Below, piece after piece: positions 34,245 through 43,475 of a stretch of 64,000 nt of DNA. The notes under the pieces were generated by a model. It saw only the letters and a program-made list of their open reading frames with translations, was not told where the DNA came from and ran no database searches. Source of the stretch: Flectobacillus major DSM 103 (GTDB lineage Bacteria; Bacteroidota; Bacteroidia; Cytophagales; Spirosomataceae); contig NZ_KE386491.1 of assembly GCF_000427405.1 (NCBI RefSeq), positions 2,029,001 to 2,093,000 on the forward strand. The letters are read 5' to 3'. The first letter of the stretch is position 1. Every line of letters begins with the position of its first letter. The translations under genes were made by a program, and so were the position numbers.

Positions 34245-34523
34245 AATATTATTTGGTTAATTGATTAATAATTAATGCTTGATTACAATGCAAATATTAT
34301 AGGTAAAAATCATTAATCCAAATTTTTTAGATAATTTTTAAACCTATTTTGTGACTTTTTTCAAAAAATAATCCAAATTACCTCTTCATATAGACCAAAA
34401 TATTCCAATTTCACATAAAAATAGCATATATAGGTTCAATTTATAACTTATTCTGTTTTTTCAACAATTAACCAAATATTCTTTGTTTACGATTTCAAGA
34501 TTTTTTTGCACAAAACCAATAAA
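34245..34523. other. intergenic leader region of the porin gene
   Basis: About 280 bp, very AT-rich, between the ferredoxin terminator and the porin start, both on the minus strand. It presumably holds the porin/amt promoter. No exact -7/-33 pair or RNA gene was recognised. Confidence 0.4.
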
Positions 34524-34555
34524 AAAGCCCCGATTTCTTCCGAAATCGGGGCTTT
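34524..34555 (-). terminator. terminator after the ferredoxin gene
   Basis: Perfect 14-bp arms, AAAGCCCCGATTTC (34524-34537) and its complement (34542-34555), with T6 on the minus strand. Confidence 0.9.
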
Positions 34556-34588
34556 GTACGTTTTCTAACAATTGTATTATACCTTGTT

Positions 34589-34936
34589 CTATTCAGCGTG
34601 CAACCATGCTTTCTTAGCCAAAAGAGTTTCTTCGTCTTCTACGTTGTCAGGGTCAGGAACACAACAATCTACTGGACAAACTGCCGCACACTGTGGTTCT
34701 TCATGAAATCCCATACACTCGGTACACTTATCTGATACTATATAATAAAATTCGTCAGAAACTGGAGTCATTGGATCTTTCCCACCAATTACGGTACCGT
34801 CTTCCAATTCAACGTCTACCAACTTAGTACCACCCGACCAAGTCCACTCAACACCACCTTCATAGATTGCAGTATTTGGACATTCTGGTTCGCAAGCTCC
34901 ACAGTTGATACACTCCTCGGTTATGATAATTGCCAT
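34589..34936 (-). CDS. 2[4Fe-4S] ferredoxin (YfhL-like)
   Basis: A 115-residue ferredoxin. The first cluster motif is C9-x2-C12-x2-C15-x3-C19-P. The second is C71-x2-C74-x8-C83-x3-C87-P, the spaced version seen in YfhL and Allochromatium-type ferredoxins with low redox potentials. The insert between clusters (about residues 25-65, acidic) and the acidic tail are normal for the Bacteroidota version. It is a soluble electron carrier. The gene is monocistronic, divergent from the acyl-CoA reductase gene with about 220 bp between. A functional tie to that reductase is possible but unproven. Confidence 0.93.
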   Translation of the reverse strand: MAIIITEECINCGACEPECPNTAIYEGGVEWTWSGGTKLVDVELEDGTVIGGKDPMTPVSDEFYYIVSDKCTECMGFHEEPQCAAVCPVDCCVPDPDNVEDEETLLAKKAWLHAE

Positions 34937-35132
34937 AGCTTTAAAAAATTTAATAAAAACGTTATCGGTTAATTGCTATCGGTTAATCATGAATAATTAT
35001 CGCTATAAATTCAAAATTTACTGATAATGATTTTGATACCTAAATAACTAGCACACAAATTTAATAACTAAACACTGAATAGGCTACATAGTTTGAAGAC
35101 TATTGTAAAAATTTTATTTGACCAGATTTGAT

Positions 35133-35140
35133 TACCTTTG
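35133..35140 (+). promoter_or_regulatory. -7 promoter box for the acyl-CoA reductase gene
   Basis: TACCTTTG, an exact TAnnTTTG, 17 bp before the ATG at 35158. It overlaps codons of the longer open frame that starts at TTG 35128, which argues against that start. Confidence 0.55.
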
Positions 35141-35157
35141 TGAAAATATTTTTAATT

Positions 35158-36177
35158 ATGACTTTAGAATCACGAATTAAGGCTTTTTTAGCACTCGGTC
35201 GCTTTTTAAAAGACGAAAAAAACAAAGCAGAAATTGAACTTTGGGCAGATTCGGCCGTTCATCAAAACAACTGGTTTACGCCTCAAAACACCTTGAACTC
35301 GCTTCAAGCAATTGCTGATTTGTACCTCGAAGAGGAGGCTCTCCGCCAGTGGGTTGAACTATACGATATTCCCGAAAGGCCACAGACGGTTTTCCGTATT
35401 GGTGTTATTATGGCTGGTAATATTCCTGCGGTGGGTTTTCATGATTTATTAACTATTATTATATCGGGGCATGCTTGTGCTGCTAAACTTAGCTCGCAAG
35501 ATTCAGTAATTATGAAGGCTATTATCCTAAAATTACTCGAAATAGAGCCTGATTTGGATATTACCTTGGCAGAACAGCTCAAAGATGTAGATGCCTTGAT
35601 TGCTACTGGTTCTGATAATTCGTCTCGTTATTTTGAATACTATTTTAGAAATAAACCGCATATTATCCGCAAAAATCGCTCTTCGGTGGCGGTATTGAAT
35701 GGCCAAGAAACAGCCGAAGATTTCCTTGGCTTGGGCTACGACATTACGTCGTATTATGGCTTGGGCTGTCGTAATATTTCTAAATTATATGTTCCTGTAG
35801 GCTACGATTTCTCTGATTTTTATGATACTATCGAGCCGCTTGGCGATATTTTTTACCACAACAAATACAAAAATAATTACGACTACAATAAGTCTATTTA
35901 TTTAGTCAATGGTGTTTTGCATTACGACAATGGCTTTTTGGTACTTACCGAAAGCGAAAATTTGGTATCACCTATTTCGGTCGTGTTTTTTGAAAGATAC
36001 CACTCGGTAGAAGAATTACAGGAAAAATTGGTAGTTCATGCCGACAAGATTCAATGTATTGTAGCTAAAGATGCTTGGCTAGAGGGTAGTTTGCCTTTCG
36101 GACAATCGCAAAAGCCTAAGATTTGGGACTATGCCGATGGTGTTGATACAATGCGTTTTTTGCTTGAATTGTCATAA
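35158..36177 (+). CDS. acyl-CoA reductase, LuxC family
   Basis: A 339-residue protein matching the LuxC/acyl-CoA reductase family of the aldehyde dehydrogenase superfamily. Features: IGVIMAGNIPAVGFHDLLTIIISGHAC (about residues 83-110), the central DALIATGSDNSSRYFEYYF and the likely catalytic Cys in YYGLGCRNISKLYVP. Members reduce acyl-CoA or acyl-protein to aldehyde with NADPH. In non-luminous Bacteroidota they stand alone, as here, without LuxE or LuxD, so the physiological substrate is unknown. A structured repeat begins 4 bp after its stop. Confidence 0.87.
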   Translation: MTLESRIKAFLALGRFLKDEKNKAEIELWADSAVHQNNWFTPQNTLNSLQAIADLYLEEEALRQWVELYDIPERPQTVFRIGVIMAGNIPAVGFHDLLTIIISGHACAAKLSSQDSVIMKAIILKLLEIEPDLDITLAEQLKDVDALIATGSDNSSRYFEYYFRNKPHIIRKNRSSVAVLNGQETAEDFLGLGYDITSYYGLGCRNISKLYVPVGYDFSDFYDTIEPLGDIFYHNKYKNNYDYNKSIYLVNGVLHYDNGFLVLTESENLVSPISVVFFERYHSVEELQEKLVVHADKIQCIVAKDAWLEGSLPFGQSQKPKIWDYADGVDTMRFLLELS

Positions 36178-36180
36178 AAT

Positions 36181-36320
36181 CAAACATGAGTCGTCCCGAA
36201 TTTTGGGCTAATTTAAAATCAAAACCTCATGTTTGTATTTATTGGGATTTACGAGGTAGATCATTAACCAAAGAAGGCGGTCGAAAAACTAATTTCGACC
36301 GCCTTCTTTGGTTAATGATT
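36181..36320. repeat. convergent-gap structured repeat, copy B (short form)
   Basis: About 140 bp between the acyl-CoA reductase (+) and the DUF2147 gene (-). The left 70 bp match copies A and C (AAACATGAGTCGTCCCGAATTTTGGG and onward). It lacks the first hairpin of copy A. Its main hairpin is perfect: 27-bp arms at 36260-36286 and 36293-36319 with a 6-base loop. A second possible stem pairs CAAACATGAG (36181-36190) with CTCATGTTTG (36226-36235). No right terminal repeat is recognisable. An open frame runs through it by chance. Confidence 0.85.
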
Positions 36321-36340
36321 ATCATTTATCCCCAAATTTA

Positions 36341-36778
36341 TTACTCTTCGGTTATTCGTGAAAAAACCACACTTTTCCCAAAAATAGGTTTACCTATATA
36401 CCCTCTTACATCAAGTGTATGGTTATTTTTTAGGGTTAGTCTACAAGCATACGATTTGCCACTTTCGGGGTCATAAACTCGACCATTTGTCCAAACATTT
36501 TTAGATTCATGTACAAAATCGCTTAGTATTATTAAGCCCAAAATAGGCTTGTTACGTAAGCTTTTATTTTCGTTTTTAGCATCAAGAACAGACTTACCTT
36601 GCTGATTTTTGAGCCAAACTACTTTACCGTGGTATTTTCCTTCGGTTTCATAAATCTGTATTTTCGATAACTTGTCTTCTGTGTACCAAACACCCAGAAT
36701 AGCATCTTTTTCAGATACCAATGGGGTATTCGTCCAAAATTTACCTAATAATAACAATAAGCTGATAGCAATTTTCAT
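36341..36778 (-). CDS. DUF2147 protein, exported
   Basis: A 145-residue protein with a signal peptide (about residues 1-18) and a DUF2147 domain: AILGVWYTEDKLSKIQIYETEGKYHGKVVWL, GLIILSDF, WTNGRVYDPESGKSYACRLTL and LDVRGYIGKPIFGKSVVF. These short beta-rich periplasmic proteins have a lipocalin-like barrel. No activity is established. The gene begins 2 bp after the PAP2 phosphatase gene on the same strand, so the pair is one transcript. Confidence 0.9.
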   Translation of the reverse strand: MKIAISLLLLLGKFWTNTPLVSEKDAILGVWYTEDKLSKIQIYETEGKYHGKVVWLKNQQGKSVLDAKNENKSLRNKPILGLIILSDFVHESKNVWTNGRVYDPESGKSYACRLTLKNNHTLDVRGYIGKPIFGKSVVFSRITEE

Positions 36779-36780
36779 AG

Positions 36781-37338
36781 TTAATTCGCTGCTTTTCTAT
36801 TTTTGAGATAATACAAATAACATTCAAAATTAATTTTGGCTACAACAAGGCCAACCAATGCCCCCGCCAAAATATCTAAAGGATAATGTACTCCTACATA
36901 AATACGGCTATAACTTACGATTATTGCCCAAGGAAAAAATAAGGCTACCCAACGGTGTTGTTGGCCAAACAAATACCATAAGCTAGCTGCCAATGTAAAA
37001 CTATTGGCGGCATGCGAACTACAAAAGCCGTATTGGCCTCCGCAGCCCCCAACCAAATGCACTAGGCCATCGAGGCTCGGCTGGTGACATGGCCTTAACC
37101 TTGCTACCCAAGGCTTTAGGATTGACGAACAAATTTGATCGGAAAACAATATACAAACCAATATCATCACTAACATCGGCACAGCCTCTTTTTTATGTGT
37201 TTTTATCATTGAAGCAATGATAAGTACATACAGTGGAATCCATGTAAACTTATTGGTAATCAATGCCATTAGGGTATCGAGCCAAGGAGAATGCAAACCA
37301 TTGAGCAACAAAAAAGCTTGGGTGTCGAGCTGATTCAT
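36781..37338 (-). CDS. PAP2 family phosphatase
   Basis: A 185-residue inner-membrane phosphatase with six hydrophobic segments. The three PAP2 motifs are present: KPWVARLRP (KxxxxxxRP), CSSHAANS (PSGH-like, with Cys in place of Pro) and SRIYVGVHYPLDI (SRxxxxxHxxxD). Relatives dephosphorylate undecaprenyl diphosphate, lipid A or phosphatidate in the periplasm. The CSSHA variant occurs in many Bacteroidota members. It is the first gene of a pair with DUF2147. The substrate is not readable. Confidence 0.92.
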   Translation of the reverse strand: MNQLDTQAFLLLNGLHSPWLDTLMALITNKFTWIPLYVLIIASMIKTHKKEAVPMLVMILVCILFSDQICSSILKPWVARLRPCHQPSLDGLVHLVGGCGGQYGFCSSHAANSFTLAASLWYLFGQQHRWVALFFPWAIIVSYSRIYVGVHYPLDILAGALVGLVVAKINFECYLYYLKNRKAAN

Positions 37339-37443
37339 ACCAATACATTGGGGGTTAAATCTTTATTTATGCTAAAAATACAGGCACAATCAGTATTTCT
37401 TTCTAGAAAATCATCCTGTGCCTATCTATGCCTTTATTGTTTT

Positions 37444-38415
37444 CTAAAAACACAATACCTTTCTGACACGCTCAATAGTGGCTTTGGCAATAAGTTCTGC
37501 TTTTTGCTCACCAGCTTTTAGTTTTGCTTCTAATTCATCCAAATTGTTCATATAATAGTCAAAAAGTCTTCTTTCTTCGGCAAACTCACGTACCAATACT
37601 TCGTACAAAGCCTGTTTGGCATGGCCGTATCCAAAGCCTCCTGCCAAATATTTTTGACGCATTTCGGCTATTTCGGTGGCGGTGGCTACTAATTCATACA
37701 ATTTGAATACGTTACAGGTATCAGGGTTTTTGGGTTCTTCCAACGGGGTGGTATCTGTCACAATTTTCTTTACTACTTTTAGCAATTCTTTTTCGGGCAA
37801 GAAAATATCAATATAATTGCCATACGACTTGCTCATTTTTTGGCCATCAATCCCTGGAATAGTCATGACGGTTTCGTCAATTTTGGCTTCTGGCAATACC
37901 AAAACCTCCTGATTATATTGACGATTGAAGGTAGAACCAATATCTCGGGTCATTTCTAGGTGCTGGCGTTGGTCTTTTCCTACTGGTACCAAATGGGCAT
38001 CGTAAAGCATAATATCGGCTGCCTGAAGCACAGGATAGGTAAACAAGCCTGCGTTGACATTGGCGAGTTTCTCAGACTTTTCTTTGAAACTATGAGCGTT
38101 TGCCAACATCGGAAATGGCGTAAAGCAATTCAAATACCACATCAATTCGGTATGGTAGCCCGCCAACCTTGATTGTCTATAAAAAAAGTTCTTTTCTGAA
38201 TCAAACCCACAAGCCAACCACGCTGCCGCAATAGCATAAGTATTTTGGCGAAGTGCCTCACCATCTTTCAAGCTAGTAAGGGTGTGCAAATCGGCAATAA
38301 ATAAAAATGATTCATTGGCGGGGTCTTTGGATAAGGCTACTGCAGGACGAATAGCTCCCAAAATATTTCCCAAATGTGGTCGTCCCGATGCTTGGATTCC
38401 TGTTAAAATTCTCAT
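37444..38415 (-). CDS. trpS: tryptophan--tRNA ligase
   Basis: A 323-residue class I aminoacyl-tRNA synthetase charging tRNA-Trp. The HIGH-like motif is GRPHLGN (residues 11-17) and the KMSKS loop is exact at residues 193-197 (GQKMSKSYGN). ILTGIQASGRPHLGN at the start and AADIMLYDAHLVPVGKDQRQH are TrpRS signatures. Length is normal. It is a monocistronic-looking gene 105 bp upstream of the PAP2 gene. Confidence 0.96.
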   Translation of the reverse strand: MRILTGIQASGRPHLGNILGAIRPAVALSKDPANESFLFIADLHTLTSLKDGEALRQNTYAIAAAWLACGFDSEKNFFYRQSRLAGYHTELMWYLNCFTPFPMLANAHSFKEKSEKLANVNAGLFTYPVLQAADIMLYDAHLVPVGKDQRQHLEMTRDIGSTFNRQYNQEVLVLPEAKIDETVMTIPGIDGQKMSKSYGNYIDIFLPEKELLKVVKKIVTDTTPLEEPKNPDTCNVFKLYELVATATEIAEMRQKYLAGGFGYGHAKQALYEVLVREFAEERRLFDYYMNNLDELEAKLKAGEQKAELIAKATIERVRKVLCF

Positions 38416-38635
38416 TATTCAAAGTTGTTAACTGTGTTCTGTGAGTCGAGTGTTGTTTCTCTCAAAATTTGATTAAATACCTATTTCTAAAAACTATTCC
38501 AAAATTTGTTCACAATATGATTTAATCAATAAAACACAAAAATCAATAAATTCCTCCAATCCATCAAATCATGGTTGAAACATTTTGAGTAACTTCACAC
38601 GAAAGAAATATACAACATCATCAAATTATCAACCC

Positions 38636-39319
38636 ATGGCGATTTCACAAGAAACGTTTGACTACCTTAATCAGCTCAAAATCAACAACAACCGTGAGTG
38701 GTTCCATGCCAATAAAAAGCAGTATGATTCAGTAAAAGCTAGTTTTGAAGAAAATATTCAAAATCTGATTCATTCAATCGGAACTTTTGAAAACATGACG
38801 GGTGTCAAAGTAAAAGATTGTAACTATAGAATTGCCCGTGATGTTCGGTTTTCGCCCAATAAAGACCCTTACAAAACATGGCTTTCGGCAAGCTTTTCGG
38901 AAGGCGGACGCAAGTCGGGTAGAATGGACTATTATTTACATATTCAGGATGGCGAATCGTTTTTGGGTGGAGGTATGTACTCGCCTACCCCCGAGCAGCT
39001 GGCTTTGTTTCGGCAGGAAATAGATTATAATGCCGAGCATCTCAAAGGAATTATCTATAATCCTACTTTTGTAAAAACATTTGGTACACCTGTTGGCGAA
39101 AGCGTAAAAACATCGCCCAAAGGATACGACAAAAATCACCCAGAAATTGAGCTTTTACGAATGAAACAAATGTTTTTCTGGAAAAAATTCACCAATGAAG
39201 AGGTTATCTCCTCAGATTTTGAACGAATTGTTACCCAATCCTGTCTGGTATTAAAGCCTTATTTGGACTACCTCAATGCTATTTTCTTTGACCACGAAGA
39301 GCCTGTCATTCAGTTGTAG
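38636..39319 (+). CDS. DUF2461 family protein
   Basis: A 227-residue soluble protein matching DUF2461 (TIGR02453): FDYLNQLKINNNREWFHANKKQYD at the start, CNYRIARDVRFSPNKDPYKTWLSA and YYLHIQDGESFLGGGMYSPTPEQL. No function is known. The open frame begins with a TTG at 38585, but the ATG at 38636 matches the usual family start, and TAACTTCA at 38590-38597, a weak -7 box, lies between. Confidence 0.9.
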   Translation: MAISQETFDYLNQLKINNNREWFHANKKQYDSVKASFEENIQNLIHSIGTFENMTGVKVKDCNYRIARDVRFSPNKDPYKTWLSASFSEGGRKSGRMDYYLHIQDGESFLGGGMYSPTPEQLALFRQEIDYNAEHLKGIIYNPTFVKTFGTPVGESVKTSPKGYDKNHPEIELLRMKQMFFWKKFTNEEVISSDFERIVTQSCLVLKPYLDYLNAIFFDHEEPVIQL

Positions 39320-39586
39320 GCACATAAATATAATGTTTGGTACAAAAGCAACTCAATGATACTGTTAATAAACCTTTGAGCAAACTAAACAATCAGTAAA
39401 TAAATAGGTAAAAGTGCTATTCTATTTTGAAGTTTTTCAAATTTGTACGCCAAACAAAATCATTAGGCTTTTATAAAGGTAGAGCCAGAAGCTATTGGAG
39501 TTTAACTTGCAGGTATATTGCCAAGATTTAGCCTATTGTTCTCTTCTATTATAAAAGTCATAATACTTGATTCAACACAAACAATC

Positions 39587-42500
39587 ATGCAATTCAGTCA
39601 TTTACATTGTCATACACAATATTCGCTACTCGATGGAGCGTCTAAAATCTCAGGTTTGTTTGCCAAAGCCAAAGCCGATAATATGCCCGCTGTGGCTATT
39701 ACCGACCACGGTAATATGTTTGGGGCATTCCAATTTGTGGCCGAAGCTGGCAAACATGGTGGTGTAAAACCCATTGTTGGTTGCGAGTTTTATGTGGTTG
39801 ACGACCGCCATAAACGGGCTTTTTCTAAAGACCAAAAGGATAAACGATACCACCAGTTGATGCTGGCCAAAAATAAAAAAGGTTACGAAAACCTCGTAAA
39901 ACTTTGTTCTTTGGGCTATATCGAAGGTTTGTATGGTAAATACCCTCGTATTGACAAAGAATTAATTCTGAAATACCATGAAGGCCTTATCGCTACAACT
40001 TGCTGTATTGGTGCTTCTGTACCACAGGCAATCTTGCGTCATGGCGAAGAAGAAGCCGAAAAAGAATTCAAATGGTGGCTCGACCTTTTCGGTGAAGATT
40101 ATTATATAGAAGTACAAAACCACGAAATTCCCGACCAACTAAAGGTAAATGAGGTTTTGTTGAAATTTGCCCAAAAGTACAATGTCAAAGTAATTGCTTC
40201 TAACGATTCGCATTACCTCGACCAAAAAGATGCCAACGCCCACGATATTTTGTTGTGTATCAACACGGGCGAAAAACAGGCCACTCCTACTTATAAGGAC
40301 GTTGACGATGGCGAGAGTGTAAAAGGTAAACGTTTTGCCTTTTATAATGACCAGTTTTACTTTAAAAGTACAGCCGAAATGACTCAACTCTGGAACCATA
40401 TTCCAGAGGCTATTGATAATACCAACGAGATCGTCGATAAATGCGACCACCTCAAACTCAAGCAAGATATTCTTTTGCCCAACTACCAAATCCCAGCGGG
40501 GTTTGTGTCGCAAGACGATTACCTCGAACACCTTACTTGGGAGGGTGCTCGCAATCGCTATGGACAGGCCTGGGAAGAACCTCATATCAAAGAGCGTTTG
40601 GCCTTTGAGCTACACGTAATTCGGACAATGGGTTTTGCGGGGTATTTCTTGATTGTTCAAGACTTTATCAATGCTGGTCGTGAATTAGGCGTATTTGTAG
40701 GCCCTGGACGTGGTTCGGCGGCGGGCTCGGCTGTAGCTTATTGTATTGGGATTACCAATATTGACCCTATCAAGTACAATTTGCTATTTGAGCGTTTCTT
40801 GAACCCCGACCGTAAGTCTATGCCCGATATTGATACCGATTTTGACGACGAAGGCCGCCAAAAGGTGATTGATTATGTGGTAGAAAAATACGGAAAACAG
40901 CAGGTAGCCCATATTGTAACCTATGGTACAATGGCCGCCAAAATGTCGATTAAAGACGTAGCTCGGGTACTCGATTTGCCGCTTAATGAGTCGAACGAAT
41001 TGGCCAAACTTGTACCTGATAAACCCGGTATTTCGCTCGACCGTGTGATGAATGCCCCAATTATTGGAGAAAAGTCACTCAGTGAGAAAGAAAGCTTACA
41101 AACTGAAGATTTAGATAATGTCAAAAAACTAAGAGATATTCGTCGAGAAGGCTCGTTACGCTCGAAGGTACTCGAAGAAGCCCTTATTTTGGAGGGTTCT
41201 GTGCGTGGTACTGGTATTCATGCTGCGGGTATTATTATTGCACCAAAAGATTTGTCAGACATTCTGCCTGTATCTACTTCTAAAGATGTAAACTTATTGA
41301 TTACTCAATTTGAAGGAAAAATTATTGAGGATGCCGGTGTAATCAAAATGGACTTCTTGGGGCTAAAAACCCTTTCTATTCTTAAAGAGGCTCTTCGTTT
41401 GATTAAACAAAATCATGGTATTACGATTGATTTGGATACTATTCCGCTCGACGATAAATTAACCTACGAGCTTTATCAACGTGCCGAAACCAATGGTACA
41501 TTCCAGTTTGAATCTGTGGGTATGCAAAAGTACCTCCGAGAACTCAAGCCCGACCAATTTTCGGATTTGATTGCCATGAACGCACTCTATCGTCCTGGGC
41601 CATTGGAATATATTCCCAACTTTATTGCTCGTAAACATGGGCGTGAGGAAATCACCTACGACCTTCCCGAAATGGAAGAATACCTAGCCGATACTTATGG
41701 TATTACGGTGTATCAAGAACAGGTGATGCTTCTTTCTCAAAAATTGGCGGGATTCTCGAAAGGCGATGCCGATGTTTTGAGAAAAGCAATGGGTAAAAAA
41801 GACCGTGCTACACTCGATAAAATGAAAGGAAAGTTTGTAGATGGGGCCAAACAAAAAGGGCATCCAGAAGACAAGCTCAACAAAATATGGACCGACTGGG
41901 AGGCTTTTGCTCAGTATGCCTTCAACAAATCTCACTCTACTTGTTATGCTTTTGTAGCATATCAAACAGGGTATTTGAAAGCCCATTATCCTTCCGAGTA
42001 TATGGCCGCGGTGATGTCTAACTCGCTTGGACAAATTGAAAAGATTACGTTTTTCATGGAAGAATGTAAACGAATGGGATTGCCAGTATTAGGCCCCGAC
42101 ATCAATGAATCGTATCGTTCGTTTGCGGTTAATAAAAAAGGGGAAATTCGTTTTGGACTAGGGGCTATCAAAGGCACTGGCGATGCTGCCGTAGAATCTA
42201 TTATAGAAGAACGTGACAAAAACGGCTTCTATAAAGATATTTTTGATTTTGTAACAAGGGTCAACTTACGGACTGTTAATAAAAAAACCCTTGAAAGCTT
42301 GGCTTATGCAGGGGCTTTTGACTGCTATCCTGAAATTCACCGAGCTATTTATTTTGATGAAAGTGAAGGTAGTTCTTTTATCGAAAAAATCATTCGGTAT
42401 GCCAACAAGTCGCTAGAAGTAGCATCGTCGGCTCAGGCTTCGCTTTTTGGAATGCTCGGCGAAGGTGGCGGAGCAGATATTGCCAAACCTAAAATTCCGA

Positions 42501-43159
42501 CGATTGAGAAATGGTCGCAAATGGAGCGGCTAAAGTTTGAAAAAGATGTTGTAGGTATTTATATCTCGGGACACCCTCTCGATACCTATCGCCTCGAACT
42601 TGAAAGCTTTTGTAGTAGTACCCTCGACCGTGTGATGGAACCTGTTTTTAGAGGAAAAGAGGTAAGTGTAGGTGGTATTGTAACCAAAGTGGTAGAAAGG
42701 TATTCTAAAAATGGTAATCCTTTTATGCTTTTTACCCTCGAAGACTACAATGGTAGCTATGAATTTGCCTTATTTGGTGAAGATTTTGTCAACCTTTCTA
42801 AATATGTAGCTCAAGATAGATTTTTGTATATTCGGGGGCAAATCAAAAACCGTTGGGGAAGACCCGACGAGTGGGAATTTAAGCCTGTTTCGATGCAGCT
42901 TCTTTCCGAAATTCGAGATAAATACACCAAAGAACTGCGTATTATTGTAGGGCTGCAAAGTGTCAATGCCGATTTGGTACAACAACTTAATAGTATTATG
43001 AACCAGCATCAAGGCAATTGTAGCTTATCGATTATGGTAGTAGACCCCGACGATAAAGTGGAGGTAACGATGCTTTCTCGCAAAAATAAAATTTCGCCTA
43101 CCAACGAATTATTGGAGGCTCTTCAACAATTGAAGGGCTTGACCTACAAACTTAATTAA
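39587..43159 (+). CDS. dnaE: DNA polymerase III subunit alpha
   Basis: A 1190-residue C-family replicative polymerase. The PHP domain (about residues 1-270) begins FSHLHCHTQYSLLDGASKI and retains metal-type residues (ITDHGNMFG). The palm shows FVGPGRGSAAGSAVAYCIGIT and the catalytic aspartates of PDIDTDFDDEGR. Finger motifs (NALYRPGPLEYIPNFIARKHG, FNKSHSTCYAFVAYQT) follow, then an OB-fold (VSVGGIVTKVVERYSKNGNPFMLFTLEDYNG). No intein is present. The ATG at 39587 is preferred to an upstream TTG at 39518. It has a strong terminator. Confidence 0.97.
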   Translation: MQFSHLHCHTQYSLLDGASKISGLFAKAKADNMPAVAITDHGNMFGAFQFVAEAGKHGGVKPIVGCEFYVVDDRHKRAFSKDQKDKRYHQLMLAKNKKGYENLVKLCSLGYIEGLYGKYPRIDKELILKYHEGLIATTCCIGASVPQAILRHGEEEAEKEFKWWLDLFGEDYYIEVQNHEIPDQLKVNEVLLKFAQKYNVKVIASNDSHYLDQKDANAHDILLCINTGEKQATPTYKDVDDGESVKGKRFAFYNDQFYFKSTAEMTQLWNHIPEAIDNTNEIVDKCDHLKLKQDILLPNYQIPAGFVSQDDYLEHLTWEGARNRYGQAWEEPHIKERLAFELHVIRTMGFAGYFLIVQDFINAGRELGVFVGPGRGSAAGSAVAYCIGITNIDPIKYNLLFERFLNPDRKSMPDIDTDFDDEGRQKVIDYVVEKYGKQQVAHIVTYGTMAAKMSIKDVARVLDLPLNESNELAKLVPDKPGISLDRVMNAPIIGEKSLSEKESLQTEDLDNVKKLRDIRREGSLRSKVLEEALILEGSVRGTGIHAAGIIIAPKDLSDILPVSTSKDVNLLITQFEGKIIEDAGVIKMDFLGLKTLSILKEALRLIKQNHGITIDLDTIPLDDKLTYELYQRAETNGTFQFESVGMQKYLRELKPDQFSDLIAMNALYRPGPLEYIPNFIARKHGREEITYDLPEMEEYLADTYGITVYQEQVMLLSQKLAGFSKGDADVLRKAMGKKDRATLDKMKGKFVDGAKQKGHPEDKLNKIWTDWEAFAQYAFNKSHSTCYAFVAYQTGYLKAHYPSEYMAAVMSNSLGQIEKITFFMEECKRMGLPVLGPDINESYRSFAVNKKGEIRFGLGAIKGTGDAAVESIIEERDKNGFYKDIFDFVTRVNLRTVNKKTLESLAYAGAFDCYPEIHRAIYFDESEGSSFIEKIIRYANKSLEVASSAQASLFGMLGEGGGADIAKPKIPTIEKWSQMERLKFEKDVVGIYISGHPLDTYRLELESFCSSTLDRVMEPVFRGKEVSVGGIVTKVVERYSKNGNPFMLFTLEDYNGSYEFALFGEDFVNLSKYVAQDRFLYIRGQIKNRWGRPDEWEFKPVSMQLLSEIRDKYTKELRIIVGLQSVNADLVQQLNSIMNQHQGNCSLSIMVVDPDDKVEVTMLSRKNKISPTNELLEALQQLKGLTYKLN

Positions 43160-43187
43160 TCACCTTTCAGTAAAAAACACAGATGTA

Positions 43188-43229
43188 CACAGTGAGGCTA
43201 GATACACGATGTATCTAGCCTCACTGTGT
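43188..43229 (+). terminator. terminator after dnaE
   Basis: Perfect 19-bp arms at 43188-43206 and 43211-43229 with a 4-base loop, followed by T6. Confidence 0.93.
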
Positions 43230-43475
43230 TTTTTATTTAATTTTTATCACCAATTTTCATTAAAATAGTTTTTATTTTATTTGTTCTTCACAAAAACATT
43301 CCTCATTTTCACATAAATTACCACTCCTGCCTAATTAATAGCTATAAACATACTTACCTCATCCATTCTTCTTGCATTTTAATAGCCTAGTAGGCAACAG
43401 TATGAAGGTTTCTCTTGACTATACAATAGATATCCTGTTTTTATGTATGCTTTTTCCACTATAACTAAATAATAT

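Noticed and set aside
36310-36340. Right terminal inverted repeat of copy B
   Set aside because: Only about half of the positions match the left end, no better than chance in AT-rich DNA; copy B is treated as right-truncated.
36186-36476. 96-codon + strand frame through repeat copy B
   Set aside because: Its first half is repeat sequence with a palindrome, the same frame is broken in copies A and C, and its second half is antisense to the DUF2147 gene.
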